DNA of 64,000 nt from Lotus japonicus (GCF_012489685.1 NC_080041.1:21267802-21331801), one strand, 5' to 3'. Positions 11,546 through 24,163 are shown, counted from the stretch's first letter. Numbers and translations are program-made. Notes: generated by a model not told the origin, from the sequence alone.

Positions 11546-11627
11546 ATCATCAGCACGCCCTGCCCAATCTGCATCACAATACCCTACAAGAGAAGAATTT
11601 GTATCATGTGTGTAAAGAATGTCATAG

Positions 11628-12071
11628 TCACATGTATTTGATAATTCTTTTCACTTGTAAGAGATGACTTGTCTTTGGTACAGCTTGATATCTTGCACAG
11701 GCACCCACAACAAAGGTAATATCTGTTCTACTAGCAGTGAGGTACAAGAGGCTTCCAATCATGCTTCTATACAAGCTTTGGTCAACATCCTCTCCCCGAT
11801 TATCTTTTGTCAACTTGATATGAGTAGCAGCAGGAGACCTTTTATGCCCAGATTTATCAAGACCAAACTTCTTAACAATACCTCTGGCATACTTACTTTG
11901 AGAGATGAACATGGAGTCTTCCATTTGCTTGATCTGAAGTCCCAGAAAGTAATTTAACTCACCAACTAAACTCATCTCAAATTCTGACTTCATCTGTTGG
12001 ACGAAATGTTCCACCATCAGGTTCGACATCCCACCAAAAACAATATCATCGACATATATCTGAGCTATCAT
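11628..12071 (-). pseudogene. Copia reverse transcriptase, C-terminal part
   Basis: 147 codons carrying the catalytic YVDDIVFGG near the start, GELNYFLGLQI, and the connection segment [14 protein letters not shown]. It is in the same frame as the upstream pol segment, separated by the stop at 12078-12080, and it ends by frameshift at 11628. The domain architecture is normal for copia. Confidence 0.93.
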
Positions 12072-12077
12072 GAGTTT

Positions 12078-14273
12078 TTATCTTTCATTCTTCACAAACA
12101 ATGTATTATCAATTCCTCCTTTGCAATAGCCATTCTTAACCAGGAAATATGTGAGTCGTTCATACCATGCTCTAGGAGCCTGTTTTAATCCATACAAGGC
12201 TTTCTTGAGTTTGTAGACATGATCAGGATGATGTGGATCTATAAATCCTTTTGGCTGTTCAACATACACCTCCTCATTCAGATATCCATTCAGAAAATCA
12301 CTTTTGACATCCATTTGGAATAATCTGAATTTCAGAAGACAGGCAACTCCCAACAAGAGCCTAATGGATTCCAGCCTAGCCACATGAGCAAAAGTTTCTT
12401 CAAAGTCTACCCCTTCTATCTGAGTGTATCCTTGAGCAACAAGTCTTGCTTTGTTCCTAGTCACAACACCCTTCTCATCTGACTTGTTTTTGAAGATCCA
12501 CTTAGTGCTTATGACATTTATTCCTTCAGGTCTAGGAATGAGATCCCACACTTCATTTCTTCTAAACTGGTCAAGTTTCTCTTGCATTGCATTTATCCAG
12601 TACTCATCTATTAGGGCCTCCTTGACATTCTTTGGTTCCATCTTGGAGATGAAACATTCATGAGTAATGTAGCTTCTGGCCCTGGTGGTAACACCTTCTT
12701 TAGGATCACCTATAATATTTTCTTGAGGGTGATTCTTTTGGATTCTGATGGAAGGACCTTTATTGGCAGTGGTCATCTTTTCTTCTTGTTCATCTGAGCT
12801 TACATCTGACTCGATGTCGAGGTCAACTGTTGGGACATTGGCTTGGACATGTGGACCATCCTCATCTTCTGTTGCAGTAGTGTCCTCCCTTCCACTTGGT
12901 TGATCATCAATAGAGACATTTACTGATTCCATTATGACCTCTGTTCGAGAGTTGTACACTCTGTAGGCCTTGCTGTTTGTAGAATACCCCATGAAGATTC
13001 CCTCATCACTCTTAGGATCCAGCTTTCTTCTTTGATCACGATCAGCCAAAATGTAACATTTGCTACAAAAAATGTGAAAGTGTTTCACTGTTGGCTTCCT
13101 TCCTTTCCAGAGTTCATATAGTGTGACTGCAGTTCCTGCTCTAATGGTTACTCTATTATGGATGTAGCATGCAGTGCTCATAGCTTCAGCCCAGAATCTG
13201 TTGGAGATTTTCCTTGCATGCAGCATTACTCTGGTAGATTCTTGAAGAGTCCTATTTTTCCTTTCAACAATCCAATTCTGTTGAGGAGTGATGGGAGCTG
13301 AGAATTCATGACTTATAACTTCTGAATCACAAAAGTCGGAGAATTTAGAGTTCTCAAATTCTCTTCCATGGTCACTTCTGATCCTTACTATGACACATTT
13401 CTTTTCAGTTTGAAGCTTTAGACATAACTTCTTGAATATGTCAAATGTTTCAGATTTCTCTCTCATGAAGTCAATCCAAGTGTACTTGGAAATATCATCA
13501 ACACACACATACACATATTTCTTACCTCCCAAGCTTTCAACTTGCATGGGCCCCATTAGATCCATGTGAAGTAGTTCAAGGACTTTTGTTGTAGTTGGAT
13601 GTTGGAGCTTTGCATGAGACATTTTGGTCAGCTTCCCAATCTTGCATTCTCCACATATTTTACCTTCATCTATTTTTAACTTTGGTAGACCTCGAATAGC
13701 CTCTTCAGAGATAACTTTCTGCATACTCTTGAGATTGATGTGACCTAGACGTTGGTGCCAAAGATTCAATTCATCCACCTTTGATATCAAGCATCTAGAC
13801 ACTTGTGCTTTCTCTTGTGGAATCCACATGTAGCAATTGTCTTTAGACCTGACACCTCTCATCACAACCTTATGATTACTAGTAGTAACCATACATTCTG
13901 TCTTGCTAAACAACACAGTTAGATCTTGATCACACAATTGACTTATACTGATTAGGTTTGCAGCCAATCCATTGACTAGTAGAACATTATTCAGATCTGG
14001 AGATCCAGAGTTTACCAGCTTTCCAATGCCTTTGATTTTTCCTTTAGCACCATCTCCAAAGGTAACATATTTACTGGAGTATTCTTTAAGATTTTCCAGA
14101 TACTCCTTGTTTCTAGTCATGTGTTTTGAGCAACCACTATCAAAATACCAGTCTTCACTTGATGAAACTCTGAAAGATGAGTGGGCTATGAGGAAAGAGA
14201 CTTCACCTTTGGGTATCCAAGCCTTCTTGGATGATTTGAGGACCTTCTGAATCTGGGGATATCCATATAGCAT
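12078..14273 (-). pseudogene. Copia pol: protease, integrase and N-terminal reverse transcriptase
   Basis: 731 codons in frame with gag. Domains in order: aspartic protease (DSGCSKHMT, Asp about residue 45); GAG-pre-integrase zinc segment (LWHQRLGHINLKSM with CGECKIGK); integrase core with the catalytic Asp in LLHMDLMGP, the second in RIRSDHGREF and the Glu in VERKNRT; then RT with DLIPRPEG, KWIFKNK, LVAQGYTQ and [12 protein letters not shown]. It stops at 12078-12080 just before the YVDD motif. The ATG at 14273 is not a true start: the frame continues upstream into the gag zinc knuckle. The residue before IVERKNRT is Trp where family members normally have Gly. Several stops make this a relic. 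Confidence 0.95.
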
Positions 14274-14309
14274 GAAGCAGTAAGGCTTAATGTGACCAAA
14301 CCTACCACA

Positions 14310-14972
14310 TTAATGACATATCCAAGGAGTTGGTGCAGTAAACTTCTGAGTATTTGTATGCTGAGGCACATGTTGTGACATCGGGTTTGACATCCGATAG
14401 TTAACCGGATTTTTGAACTCAGAGTTTTCTTTAGCACTCACAAACTTCTTTGATGCTTTCTGATTTCCCTTATTCTTATACTTGTAACTGAAACCAATGC
14501 CTTTCACACTTCTTCCTTGCTTGCTAGTTTCTTCCAAGATCTCTTCTAGCATGTTGGATCCACTGTTCAGCATACGCACTGATTTATATGTAGTTTCAAG
14601 TTTTCCTATCAGAGTGGACACCTTTTCTTGAAGCTCAGCAATTGTTAGGAGAAGTTTGGCCTTTTCTACAGTTTCAACATCTTTCAGTTTTGTATTCCAT
14701 TCCTCAAGATCATCCTCTAATTTATCAATGGTTCCCCTCAAGTTTTCATTTTCAGTCTTGAGTAGTTCTACCTCATCCCCTTGCTCCTTCAACCTCTTAT
14801 AATTTTCTTTCCATTTGATGTGCAATAGCCTGTAGGTCTCCTCTAGCTCTTCATATGTCATCTCATCCCCACTGGAATCTGAGTCATTAACAGCTCCTGA
14901 AAAAGCATTTACTTTGTTGGAAGATAATTCTTCCTCATCCTCAGTATCCTCATCTGACCATGTAACTACCAT
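14310..14972 (-). pseudogene. Copia gag, C-terminal half with coiled coil and second zinc knuckle
   Basis: 220 codons in the same frame as, and directly after, the gag stop at 14973. The N-terminus is acidic (SDEDTEDEEELSS); a long heptad-rich segment (residues 40-140: ETYRLLHIKWKENYKRLKEQ and on) predicts a coiled coil; the C-terminus is basic. It stops at 14310-14312, inside what would be a CCHC zinc knuckle, because the downstream codons read CGRFGHIKPYC. So one continuous gag-pol frame was cut twice here. Confidence 0.88.
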
Positions 14973-15947
14973 TCATTTCTTCTGTTTCTTCAAATAGGTT
15001 GCACACTCAGATCTAATGTGACCATACCCCTCACATTCATGACACTGAACACCCTTGCCTTGGCCTGATTTGTCTTCCTCTTTGGCCTTTCGCTGGGAAG
15101 TGAAGGATTTGGAGTTGTCTGACTTAATTTCCTGGACATTAGGCTTATTTCTTCTGTCTATCTTCCTTAGAGCTCTATTGAATTTTCTAGCAAGAAGAGC
15201 CAATGCTTCTGATAAATTCTCACTTTCACTGTCAGCATCATCTCCTTCAACAGTGTTGGATACAAAGGCAATACTTTTGGTCTTCTTCTCAGGTTTCTCA
15301 CCCACTTTCAACTCATACGTCTGCAAGGAACCAATCAGCTCATCCACTTTCAAACTGCTGATATCTTGAGCTTCTTCAATAGTAGTGACCTTCATTGCAA
15401 ACTTGCTGGTTACAGACCTCAAGATTTTCCTTACAAGCTTTTCATCTGACATGGGTTCTCCCAGAGCAAATGAAGCATTTGACAGATCACAAACACACAT
15501 GTGATATTCAGAAATTGTCTCATCTTCTGTCATTGCCAAGTTCTCAAATCGAGTGGTAAGCATCTGGAGTCTAGACATCCTTACCCTGGTTGTGCCTTCA
15601 TGAGCAGTTTTCAAAATATCCCAAGCATCTTTGGCCACAGTGCAAGTATTAATCAATCTAAACATGTTTTTGTCAACAACATTAAAGATTGCATTCATTG
15701 CTTTTGAGTTTGCCAGAGAAGCTTCTTCTTCAGCACTTGTCCACTCATCCTCAGGTTTTTCTTCAGGAATAGATGTGCTTCCCTCAGCTTGAGCTTTGGC
15801 AGGATGTTTCCAACCTTTGACCACAACCGTCCATGTTTTGTTGTCAATAGACTTGAAAAAATCTGTCATGCGAACCTTCCAGTAATAATAATTGGAGCCA
15901 TCCAAGATTGGTGGCATGTTAATCGATCCTTCCTCCTTACTGTCCAT
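14973..15947 (-). pseudogene. Copia gag, N-terminal capsid-like part
   Basis: 324 codons. The N-terminal region (residues 10-200: LDGSNYYYWKVRMTDFF, then AWDILKTAHEGT and YEL near 210) matches the DUF4219/UBN2 gag domain of plant copia elements, which forms the virus-like particle. A CCHC zinc knuckle CHECEGYGHIRSEC lies near residues 302-315 and would bind RNA. The start ATG at 15947 lies 49 bases inside the primer-binding site, the normal gag position. The frame ends at a TGA at 14973-14975 and the next codons continue gag, so this is an in-frame nonsense mutation or a readthrough site. Other damage downstream favours mutation. Confidence 0.92.
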
Positions 15948-15995
15948 GAGATCAAGAAAGTATTTCCCTGGAGCTCACCCAAACAGAACAGGGGT

Positions 15996-16011
15996 GCCTG
16001 CTCTGATACCA
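15996..16011 (-). promoter_or_regulatory. Primer-binding site, initiator tRNA-Met
   Basis: The minus strand reads TGGTATCAGAGCAGGC, starting two bases inside the 5' LTR. This is complementary to the 3' end of initiator tRNA-Met, the standard primer of plant copia elements, and it fixes the element on the minus strand. Confidence 0.95.
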
Positions 16012-16013
16012 AT

Positions 16014-16883
16014 TGAAATTCTAGATCCCTTAGAACAGATGTCCTGCACGATGCTGGGACAATCGATTAGAACAATATGACTGAAAACGCACAAACACAG
16101 GTACAAATAAAAAGAACAAGACACAGCAAGTTGTTAACCCAGTTCGGTGAAACTTCACCTATGTCTGGTTAGCTTTCGCCCAAAAAAAGGAATTTCACTA
16201 TCTCAAGATCTAGATATTACAGACGCACATGAACACATCAAGTTCATTGTTCTTAACCTAATCTACCAAGTGGTCTTCTACTTAGAACCACAGCCTAAGT
16301 ATGAGAGCCCCTCTCACTTTTCCTCAATCACTGCCTCAGTGATTGGTAACAACAATTACTCAAAGTTTGTTTGACACTCAAACGCAACACAGAACAAGGT
16401 CTTACTTTATAGAATCAATGAGTAAGACTTGTTCACAATCAACAACGACAAAGAACAACTTACACTCTCAAAAACACTCAATCTTCAATATAATTCTCCG
16501 CGTCTTCAAGCTTCAGTTCTTTGTCCTTTTATACTTCAGCAGAGGCGGCACTAGGGTTTCTTAGGCTGAAGAACAAATCTAATCCCACTCATATCAGCAC
16601 AGAATCTTCCAAGATATGGTATGAGTGATTAACGACTTAAGAATAGAAACAAATCTCCAATCACTGATTTGTTCCAACAATAAACAACCCGCGTATATCT
16701 CCCTTTAATAAGTTACTTAAATCTCAAGTAATAACAAATCACATCCTCTAAAATAATAACAAAGGGACCCACATTGCACGCCAGTAAGGACAAATGTCCT
16801 GGCCTTCACAAAAGCAAATGTCACAACATCGGCTAGGACATCAAGTTGTTTTTAACAAAATGTATGACAACAAAGGAACAACA
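16014..16883 (-). repeat. 5' LTR of the copia element
   Basis: 870 bp, TGAAATTCTAG...GGAACAACA. The minus-strand TATA-like motif is at about 16526-16533. It is followed by the target duplication TTCAT. Confidence 0.95.
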
Positions 16884-18655
16884 TTCATAATAAAGATCGA
16901 GATATTTAAAAAGCACAAATTCATACACTCAATTTTAGTGTTTTGTATGCATACAATGGATTAACTAATATAAAGATTTTGAAAAACACAGAAGTTAATC
17001 AGTCAAAAGCTTTAAGTTTTGCATATGTGAGGTATAACTGAATTTTGTTTGTGAAGATGTATACTCGTGTTGCATAAAGGGTAATGCTTTTGTGGTTTAA
17101 ATATGTAACAATACATAAATATATAATTATTTTTTAAATTATTAAAAATACACTTAAGTTATAGAAAAAATGAATTTTTATTTTTTTAAACTCGTACAAA
17201 TTTTCATTTTACATATAAAATGTTCTTCCCCGTGAGATCTCATAACTCCAATTTGTTAGCACTAATAAATTTAGGTCATAATTTTATAGTACATATGTAT
17301 TAATATTTTTTATTCCTCGTACTTTTCTTACTATCCAATTATTATAGTTATATACATATATAAATATACACTCTTAAAATTTTGAAAACAATACTAAAAT
17401 TAATTATATTAAATTTTTCTATTAAAAAATATCAATCAATTAGTTTAGAATATAATGATTGTATAAAAAAGTATAGTGGTACTTTTATATAAAATAAAAT
17501 CTCACGTAGGTAGCATTATAGTAGTTTAAAACTAAAACATATCAATTGAAAATTATATGCAAATACAAACAACGGCCGCTTTTAGGTTTCAGAAGGATAA
17601 GCAGTATAAAATTGTGTGCATCTCCATAACAAATATTTCTAGTGTTTTTACGGTGAAATTTGCTCTTGTGTTTGAGGCATGGATCAATATCTTGGTTTAT
17701 ACAAATTTGACATGCTAAAAACATTATTTGTTGAGATTCTTACCTGATGGAATTAAGAAAACTAACAAAGATAACTATTTAATAAAACAACTCCACAACA
17801 CAAATGAAATACCACAGACCTCGTGAAATCTCACATAATTTTTATGTATATTTACTCCTAAAGTCATTAGAAATTGTATGAACAATTTAGTTAAATCATA
17901 TATGAAATGTAATTTTCTTATTATGTTTGACATTAAAGCATTTCCATGCTAAAATGTTCTTTCCCGTAGGAGTTTTTTGTCCTGTAATTTGAACAAAATA
18001 AAATAAAAATATACTATATTATTATGTAGAACATGTTTTTTTTTTGAAAGATTATGTAGAACATGTTTAATATGAAGTTACATTGTAAAATTGTGACATC
18101 TTATTAAAATTTATTCAGCTTGAATTAGGGGACAAAGCATGTTGTACGAATAGAGAAGATGAGAAATAAGAAAGTCCTAAAAATGCAGAGAAACAAATCT
18201 AAACCTATCTCTATAAGGACTCTGTTGAATATCTGTTAAGCTTTAGTTTATTATTAATCTTACAAAGAGATAAAAAGAAACTAAATCTATCTAAACCTAT
18301 CTCTATTTAACTATATAAGTAGAGACTAATCTAAAATAGAGAAACAAATATAAACTATATATCGATGAGATAAGACTAATAATAAACTAATCTAACAAAT
18401 AACAATAAAAACAAAATAAAATTTTAAAAAAATATTTTTTTATATATGCTTTTTTTCACGGATTTGTTTTTCTTTTATTTTTTTATAAAAATGTACATAT
18501 ATGCTTTTTTTTAAATATTTTTAATATTAAATTGGTCTGAGAATTAATTTGGGAATGACACCTCATCAAATTGGCCTGAGAATAATCTGGGAGTGACACC
18601 TCATCAAATTACCCTGATGGAAGTTCTTCTTTTCTAATATATATATATATATTGA

Positions 18656-20797
18656 TTGATGTTGTATCTAAGCTGTTCTAATTTATTCTTTGGTGACATG
18701 GAGTGCCCTATAAAAGATATCTCATGATGGACATGGATATAGTTATGATCATTGACCTCCACGCTTCATGTCCATGATGTTAGGTCTTCCAAATTATAGA
18801 GAATTCATGAAGTTATGCATCAAAACTTAGCTTTTGATTTATGAATGTGACATGTTAGTCGAAGCAAGTATATATGTCGTGCTGACCAGAAGAACCTCTA
18901 GAATGAATAATCATTCAATTGTACAAGGACCAACAAAGAAGATAACAAGAACACTTATTAAGTTCTAGAAGATGCCAATATCATGTGGTCTTGTAATTGC
19001 ATAATAACATTTGACAGAACAATAACACAAGATGAATAGTAGCAGTGCCGTAATGGGTTTTATTCTTAGTTTCCAAATAGGGTCCCCCTCCCTCCCCTCA
19101 CTTTTCTTACTTGCACGGGTACGGTGATGCTGGACCATTTTCATCCTCCACCGCCACATGCATTAAAGGACTGACACATAGAAAATATGCTATGACTATA
19201 GTTATCGCTATTGGACAATGTAACTTTGAAGGGGAGTTGAATTAATTATTGGTACAGTTTGTAAGGAACTGAGCTTGTCACTTCACTCTTTTTTCTGGTT
19301 AGGATTGTAGGTTTTAATTTAACCTTTCAATAAGTCATAGAAGTTGGACGAGTTTTGATATATACACACCTCCACCTCTTTTCCAATTTTTTTTTTTTTT
19401 ATCAATCAAATCACCTATCACATTTTTATTTTCTCACTCATTTCTTCTTATCTCTCTCTTCTCTTTCACATCTCCACACCTCATTTTTAAGGTGTGAAGA
19501 TATAAATTATTCAAAGTTGGACGCACATGCAGGAATTTGAATTGCAATCTTAATAACAACTTGTTTGGACTAGCTTCGATTATTTCATAATCAATTTTAG
19601 CACCTATTCCGACATGGGTCTCAATGGTTCAGTCCATCATCAATTGGTCATCAAAGGGTACATTTCATAGCATTTGCTGACCTAAGTGGTTGAAGCCTAC
19701 CAAGTATGATGGCCACAGTCCGAGTCTGTAATGTGAATCACACCTCGCTACAAATATCTCCTTATAATATCTCAGTAGAATTGAAGGATCCAGAATAAAC
19801 GCACTAGCCTCAATGAAGATACTTACGTGTGAAAAGTTTAGAACCTTGGATGTGACAGTGAGAAACGGATAAATACCAGCCAAGGAGTCTATCAGGGTCG
19901 CCCAACGAGGCACAATCGAGAATTTTCTATGCTACACCTGTTAGGAAACGTTAGCAGTACACTAGGTGATTGACAGTCAACCTCACTATGTATATAGTGC
20001 ACAGTACTGTTCAATATGTATGCACATTTGACCTTACCTTTGCCTTGCTAAGAATCTTACCTGACTTGGCGTCGAAGTGTCTTTTACAGGTACTTCTGTA
20101 GTGCATTCAACTTGATGATGGAGCACGACAAACGTTCTATCAACCTAATAGTCGATGACAATAGATGAGCCCCATCGAAGCTGAGCTAAGGCAACCCCAA
20201 CTTATTGGGTCCATATCTCATATATTGGTACATCTATTTACATAAGTTTTGAAATTGTTCATTACATTAAAAAAAATTAGAATGCAGAATAATATATTAA
20301 TCGTAGCTTTGAAAATAAAGCTAAAAAGGAGACAAAGCAGGGCAATGTGATTAGTAACATCAAAAAGCTAATCACCCACAGTGAAAGATAGTCCCCAAAG
20401 AAAAGAGCCCATAAAGCTATACATCAGACAAAAACCCTACAACCAACCAAAAAGTAAGGAACGACCACCATAAAGTAAGTCAACCTAAAAACTAAAAGAT
20501 CAGAAAACTAAAGACCAGAAGATCACGAAGGCCCAACGACATACCACCGCACCAACACCTATAGAAACTTAGGAACTCCTAAGATAATTTATATTCTGAC
20601 CAAATTGTTCTTGTTAAATAGGTTGTGAACACCTATAGAAAGGAAAGATTGAAAATAAATAAATTAAGCGAGCGGAACATGCTATATAATACATCAAGAA
20701 AAAAAGGTGGAAAAATGAGTTTGACCGATTTGCTAACCTGCGAAAATGAGGACGATGCTTTGAGTTTCTAAACCACCAACCTGTTTTAACTCGCAAG
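18656..20797. other. No gene recognised
   Basis: There are only short unconserved ORFs. 19350-19510 has pyrimidine-rich text between ATACACACCT and AGGTGTGAAGATAT, a possible small inverted-repeat element with no clear duplication. I see no RNA gene. Confidence 0.4.
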
Positions 20798-22210
20798 TGA
20801 TAAGTGCCAACTTTACGTGTTTTTAAATATCATTTTAAGCACTGATTTAACTTGTATGCTTGCATTGTTGATTATTATATTTTTCACATTTAATCTTTTG
20901 TTTTAATGATAGGTGAAAATCTATGAAGATCTGTGCCACAAGATGTCAAAAGGCCCAGAAATGAAGAATCTCGCTTAAGCCAAATGTTACTCGCTTAAGG
21001 GAAATTATATGGCAGAGGGTATCAATTCTGGAAGACAATCTCGCTTAAGCCGAATTCTTTATCGCTTAAGCGAAGCATTCAGTGGCATAGAAGGAAAGTG
21101 AACCTTCGCTTAAGCGAGACTTATGCTTGCTTAAGTGAGCAGAGTACTTCAGTGTTAAGAAAAATCTCTCGCTTAAGCGAGCTTGAGCCAAACCACCTTG
21201 GACCGTTATAAAAGGCCATAACACGATTTTTCTCGAATCTCTTCCATTCTTCACCATTTTTTCCTCCCTAAAACACTCAGAGGAGGCTGGGCTTCATGAA
21301 GGAAGGGTCCCTGGGCTAGGAATTGATGGAGTGGAGCTTTGGAGCATGGTGACAACCTCTTGGAGCCTATGGAAAGCTTGAGAAAGTTTCCATCGCCGTG
21401 AATTCGTCTCCGTTCTTCGGGTTTCATCTCTTCCTTTCTTATCTCTTGTATATGTTATTTTCTATTTTTGTATCTAGAATGTTATAGCTTAGTTCTTTGC
21501 TTGTTGTAAATTCATTTGTTGATGTAAATGGAAATATTTTATGTATGGTGTTTCTTTCTATGCTTCATGCTTCTAACCAATGAATTGAAAATCAAAAGAG
21601 TTTCACTAATTTATAAATAGATTGAGAGGTTGATATCAGTTGGTGTATGCTTAGAACAAAGAAAGTAGAACGCCTATGTCTTAGGTCACGCCATTTGTTA
21701 AAGTTATTCTTTCTACACTTCAAGTATCATTGATTTGTGTTAGATTTCTATGGACTAACATGAGATCGGGAGATAATTGCGGGTCCGGTTCAAGAGAGAA
21801 ACCACTCAATGAACTAGTTGTCTTAGGGTGAGATTAACTTAGGTAGGAACAATAGTGAGCTTCCACGTGAAAGGTGGGGTTTTGAGTTCTAACATGAGTT
21901 TTCGGGGTGACAACGGAGATTCGCAAGCCTTGGATACCTTGTCTTAGGATAATTTGGTTATTGGGAATGTCTTTGAGAGAGAATTTGAGCTTTAGTGTTC
22001 CTTTTGGTTTTCTAGATGGTAAGGGATTACGTCTAGGAATTCCAATTGATAGATTCACCTAGGCTAGGGATAATTAGGTGGATAGCTCTCGACATCGTAA
22101 GTAAAATGAACCTTTACATAAGTGTTTATGTTCAAAGCAATTAGAGGATTAAGTGAATGAATTTCTGAATACGTCTTCTTCTTTGTTATCTCCGTAAGCT
22201 TTCTTTTATT
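20798..22210 (+). repeat. Athila/Tat-like gypsy LTR, left part (split by the Sirevirus)
   Basis: It begins TGATAAGTGCCAACTTTACG, similar to the start of the LTR at 39072-40581 (read on its own strand, TGGTAAATGTCAAATTCACC). A palindromic CGCTTAAGCG array lies at 20971-21184, then a TATA box TTATAAAAGG (about 21206-21214). The sequence continues after the Sirevirus at 33009 and reaches text of the type CAATCCCTGAGGACGATAAA, typical of the 3' end of such LTRs. No coding. The duplication of this LTR itself was not found, so a solo LTR is inferred rather than shown. Confidence 0.6.
20971..21184. repeat. Array of TCGCTTAAGCGA-type palindromes
   Basis: About eight copies of CGCTTAAG or the near-palindrome CGCTTAAGCG lie in 214 bp at irregular spacing, just upstream of a TATA box. 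They could form stems or bind a dimeric factor. This parallels the arrays at 40138-40300 and 44150-44336. Confidence 0.8.
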
Positions 22211-23414
22211 TGAAGGTATGAAAAACGGTAGAAAGGGGGGTTTGAATAACGTTTTCAGTACAAAACTACCACCTTAAAGATTTTGACAAATCTTTCGAGA
22301 ACTTAAGTGCTAAAGATAAGAGATAGAAAAGCACACAAGGATTTTATCCTGGTTCACTTGATAAATCACTCAAGCTACTCCAGTCCACCCGTTAAGGTGA
22401 TTTCTTCCTTCTTAGAATGAAGGCAATCCACTAATCAGGTAAGAGTTACAACTGCACTTGAAACCTACAAGTGACTAACAATTACACTGACTTAGCTCAC
22501 ACTAAGATTCACTCTCTTAGTCTTCTCTAGGATCCGATCAACCTTGATCTCCTAAAGGAACTAAACAAACTGTTTATCAAAGAAATGTTTACAAGAGATT
22601 TGCTTCTAAAAAGCTAATAGTAAACACAATGAATTTCAGATGAAAGAAAGCTTAGAATATTTTTAATATCTTGCGCGTGTGTGTTGCTTCTAGCCGCTTC
22701 TTTCAATCTTCAGCCTCTATATATACTCCAAGGATTAGGGTTGAGCGTTGCATGGGAAATGCTACCGTTGGAGGGCAGTTCTGGAAAATCCAGCTTCTGC
22801 TGTGGCTGAGAACGTTAGGTAGGTCGTCAGGAAGGTACACTTGCTTTTGTACTTGGATAGCGACTTGACCTTTTAACCTAGGAGACTTCTGATCAGGGGA
22901 ATACTTCATATTGGAACTTGTGAATCCGGTTGATCAGAGTCAGAGGGAAAGCACAGATCCTCTGACCATTGTATCTTCTGATTCTGAACTCAGAGGGAAG
23001 AACATGGCCTTCAGAGTTTCTTGCTTCTGGACTTCAGAGTTTCCACTATTCAGCTTCTGGATCTTCAGAGTCTTCTGCACCATCAGAACATCTGAACCTT
23101 CAGTGTTTCTTGGTTATCAGAACTTCTGGATCTTCAGAGCTTCTAGCGACTGAGTCCACATCAGAGTTTGTATAGCTTCAGAACTTCTGAAGCTTTTCCA
23201 CTGTTCATACTGAACATGGTGAATGCGAAAGCGTTGCTTGGGTTACCCTTTATACACAGTGCTTCTGATTTGTGTGAGATTGAGTTGAGGTCAGAGCCTG
23301 TAAATAGCACACTCAGAAAAACACGTTAGAGTACCACAATTGTTCATATCAAAAGGTTAACTTGTAATCATCAAAACATAGAGTTGTACTACTAGATCAA
23401 AACTTGATCTTACA
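22211..23414 (-). repeat. 3' LTR of the Sirevirus
   Basis: TGAAGGTATG...GATCTTACA, 1204 bp. The minus-strand TATA box (TATATATAG) is at about 22716-22726. A dense array of TCAGAG/CTTCTG words lies upstream of it, in U3, at about 22930-23195. Confidence 0.97.
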
Positions 23415-23970
23415 ATCTCCCCCTTTTTGATGATGACAAAACTAAGATTTTTGATGAACAATTCTTAAACATTAAACTGAATTCACTCAGAGTTTAGAGA
23501 TATAGAATAAGACTTATCCTGATGTGAATAGTTTATCTTGCTCATACTGAATTCAAGTCACTGCTTGATTCTGAGCTTAGCTCCCCCTGAATCTAATACT
23601 TGATGAAAACGTTAGTAAAGTCTAGATTCTGAGCTAAAAATATAAGAGTTCAGAGTGAAAAGCTTATGACATAGATGAAAAAACGAATAATCAGAGCGCA
23701 TAAGTGATCAGAGTCATGGACAAGGTATCAGAGTCTTGGGTATCAGAGTCTACTTAGAATCACTTCAGAAGAAGTGAAATGTATTCCTTGTATTTGCCCA
23801 GTGACACATCTATGGTCATGAAGGTGGAACTCTTAAAATCTCCAAAAGAAAAATAAGTCACACTAACACATCTTACACATCAAAAACTGGGTGTACTCCC
23901 CCTTTTTGTCATAAGCAAAAAGCTTGGGGTGTGAAAAACTCAGCTTGAAGTACAAGGTACTCCCCCTTAG
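23415..23970 (-). promoter_or_regulatory. Polypurine tract with three further PPT-like copies
   Basis: The functional tract abuts the LTR: minus strand AAAAAGGGGGAGAT (23415-23428). GGGGG-purine copies recur at about 23580-23590, 23890-23905 and 23958-23970. The copy near 23895 is followed by TTTTTGTCAT, much like the first tract (TTTTTGATGATGACAAA). Repeated tracts are a recalled Sirevirus hallmark. Confidence 0.8.
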
Positions 23971-24152
23971 AGAAGGTCTAAGTTTAAAAGAAAAAGAAAA
24001 CGATGGAAGAATCAGAGTTAGGCGAAAATAAATAGAAGAGTTAATGCAAGGGATGAGCGTTTACCACCGGTCAAGTGAGTAAATAGAAGGGTCAGTTACC
24101 AAGAACTTAACCTCGAGAAACTGTAAGAGCATTAACTTTCAGAGAGAAAGTG

Positions 24153-24163
24153 AAGCCTATAAA
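24153..24163 (+). promoter_or_regulatory. TATA box of the antisense gene
   Basis: CCTATAAAAAG lies on the plus strand about 65 bases before the ATG at 24221, a normal plant promoter spacing for a short leader. It is on the strand opposite to the element's own transcription. Confidence 0.55.

Larger units (their letters stand above)
9670..16883 (-). mobile_element. Ty1/copia retrotransposon, complete but inactivated (Sirevirus-like)
   Basis: A 7214-bp element with 870-bp LTRs (TG...CA) and the 5-bp target duplication TTCAT (9665-9669 and 16884-16888). Order on the minus strand: 5' LTR, initiator-Met primer site, gag, protease, integrase, reverse transcriptase, RNase H, a third-ORF remnant, repeated polypurine tracts, 3' LTR. 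The copia order (integrase before RT) is clear. The LTRs differ at about 19 positions plus two 1-base indels by eye, roughly 2.2%, so the insertion is moderately old. The gag-pol frame is broken by three in-frame stops and a frameshift/deletion near 11590-11635, so it could move only in trans. Confidence 0.96.
9557..18655 (-). mobile_element. Probable Helitron, interrupted by the copia element at 9670-16883
   Basis: On the minus strand a Helitron-like 3' end reads hairpin CCGTGC-AAC-GCGCGG (about 9572-9586), then CTAG at 9560-9557, followed by T. A candidate 5' end on the same strand is the A/TC junction at 18655, TCAATATATATATATATATT, running into TTAGAAAAGAAGAAC. Removing the copia insertion and its duplication leaves about 1.9 kb of AT-rich, non-coding sequence. 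The 3' hairpin is good evidence; the 5' end and the pairing of the two are inference. Confidence 0.45.

Noticed and set aside
14973..14975. Regulated readthrough stop between gag halves of the copia element
   Set aside because: Two further in-frame stops and a frameshift downstream make random decay more likely.
20971..21184. CRISPR-like or riboswitch-like repeat
   Set aside because: Spacing is irregular, units are palindromes in an LTR upstream of a TATA box, and the DNA is plant nuclear.
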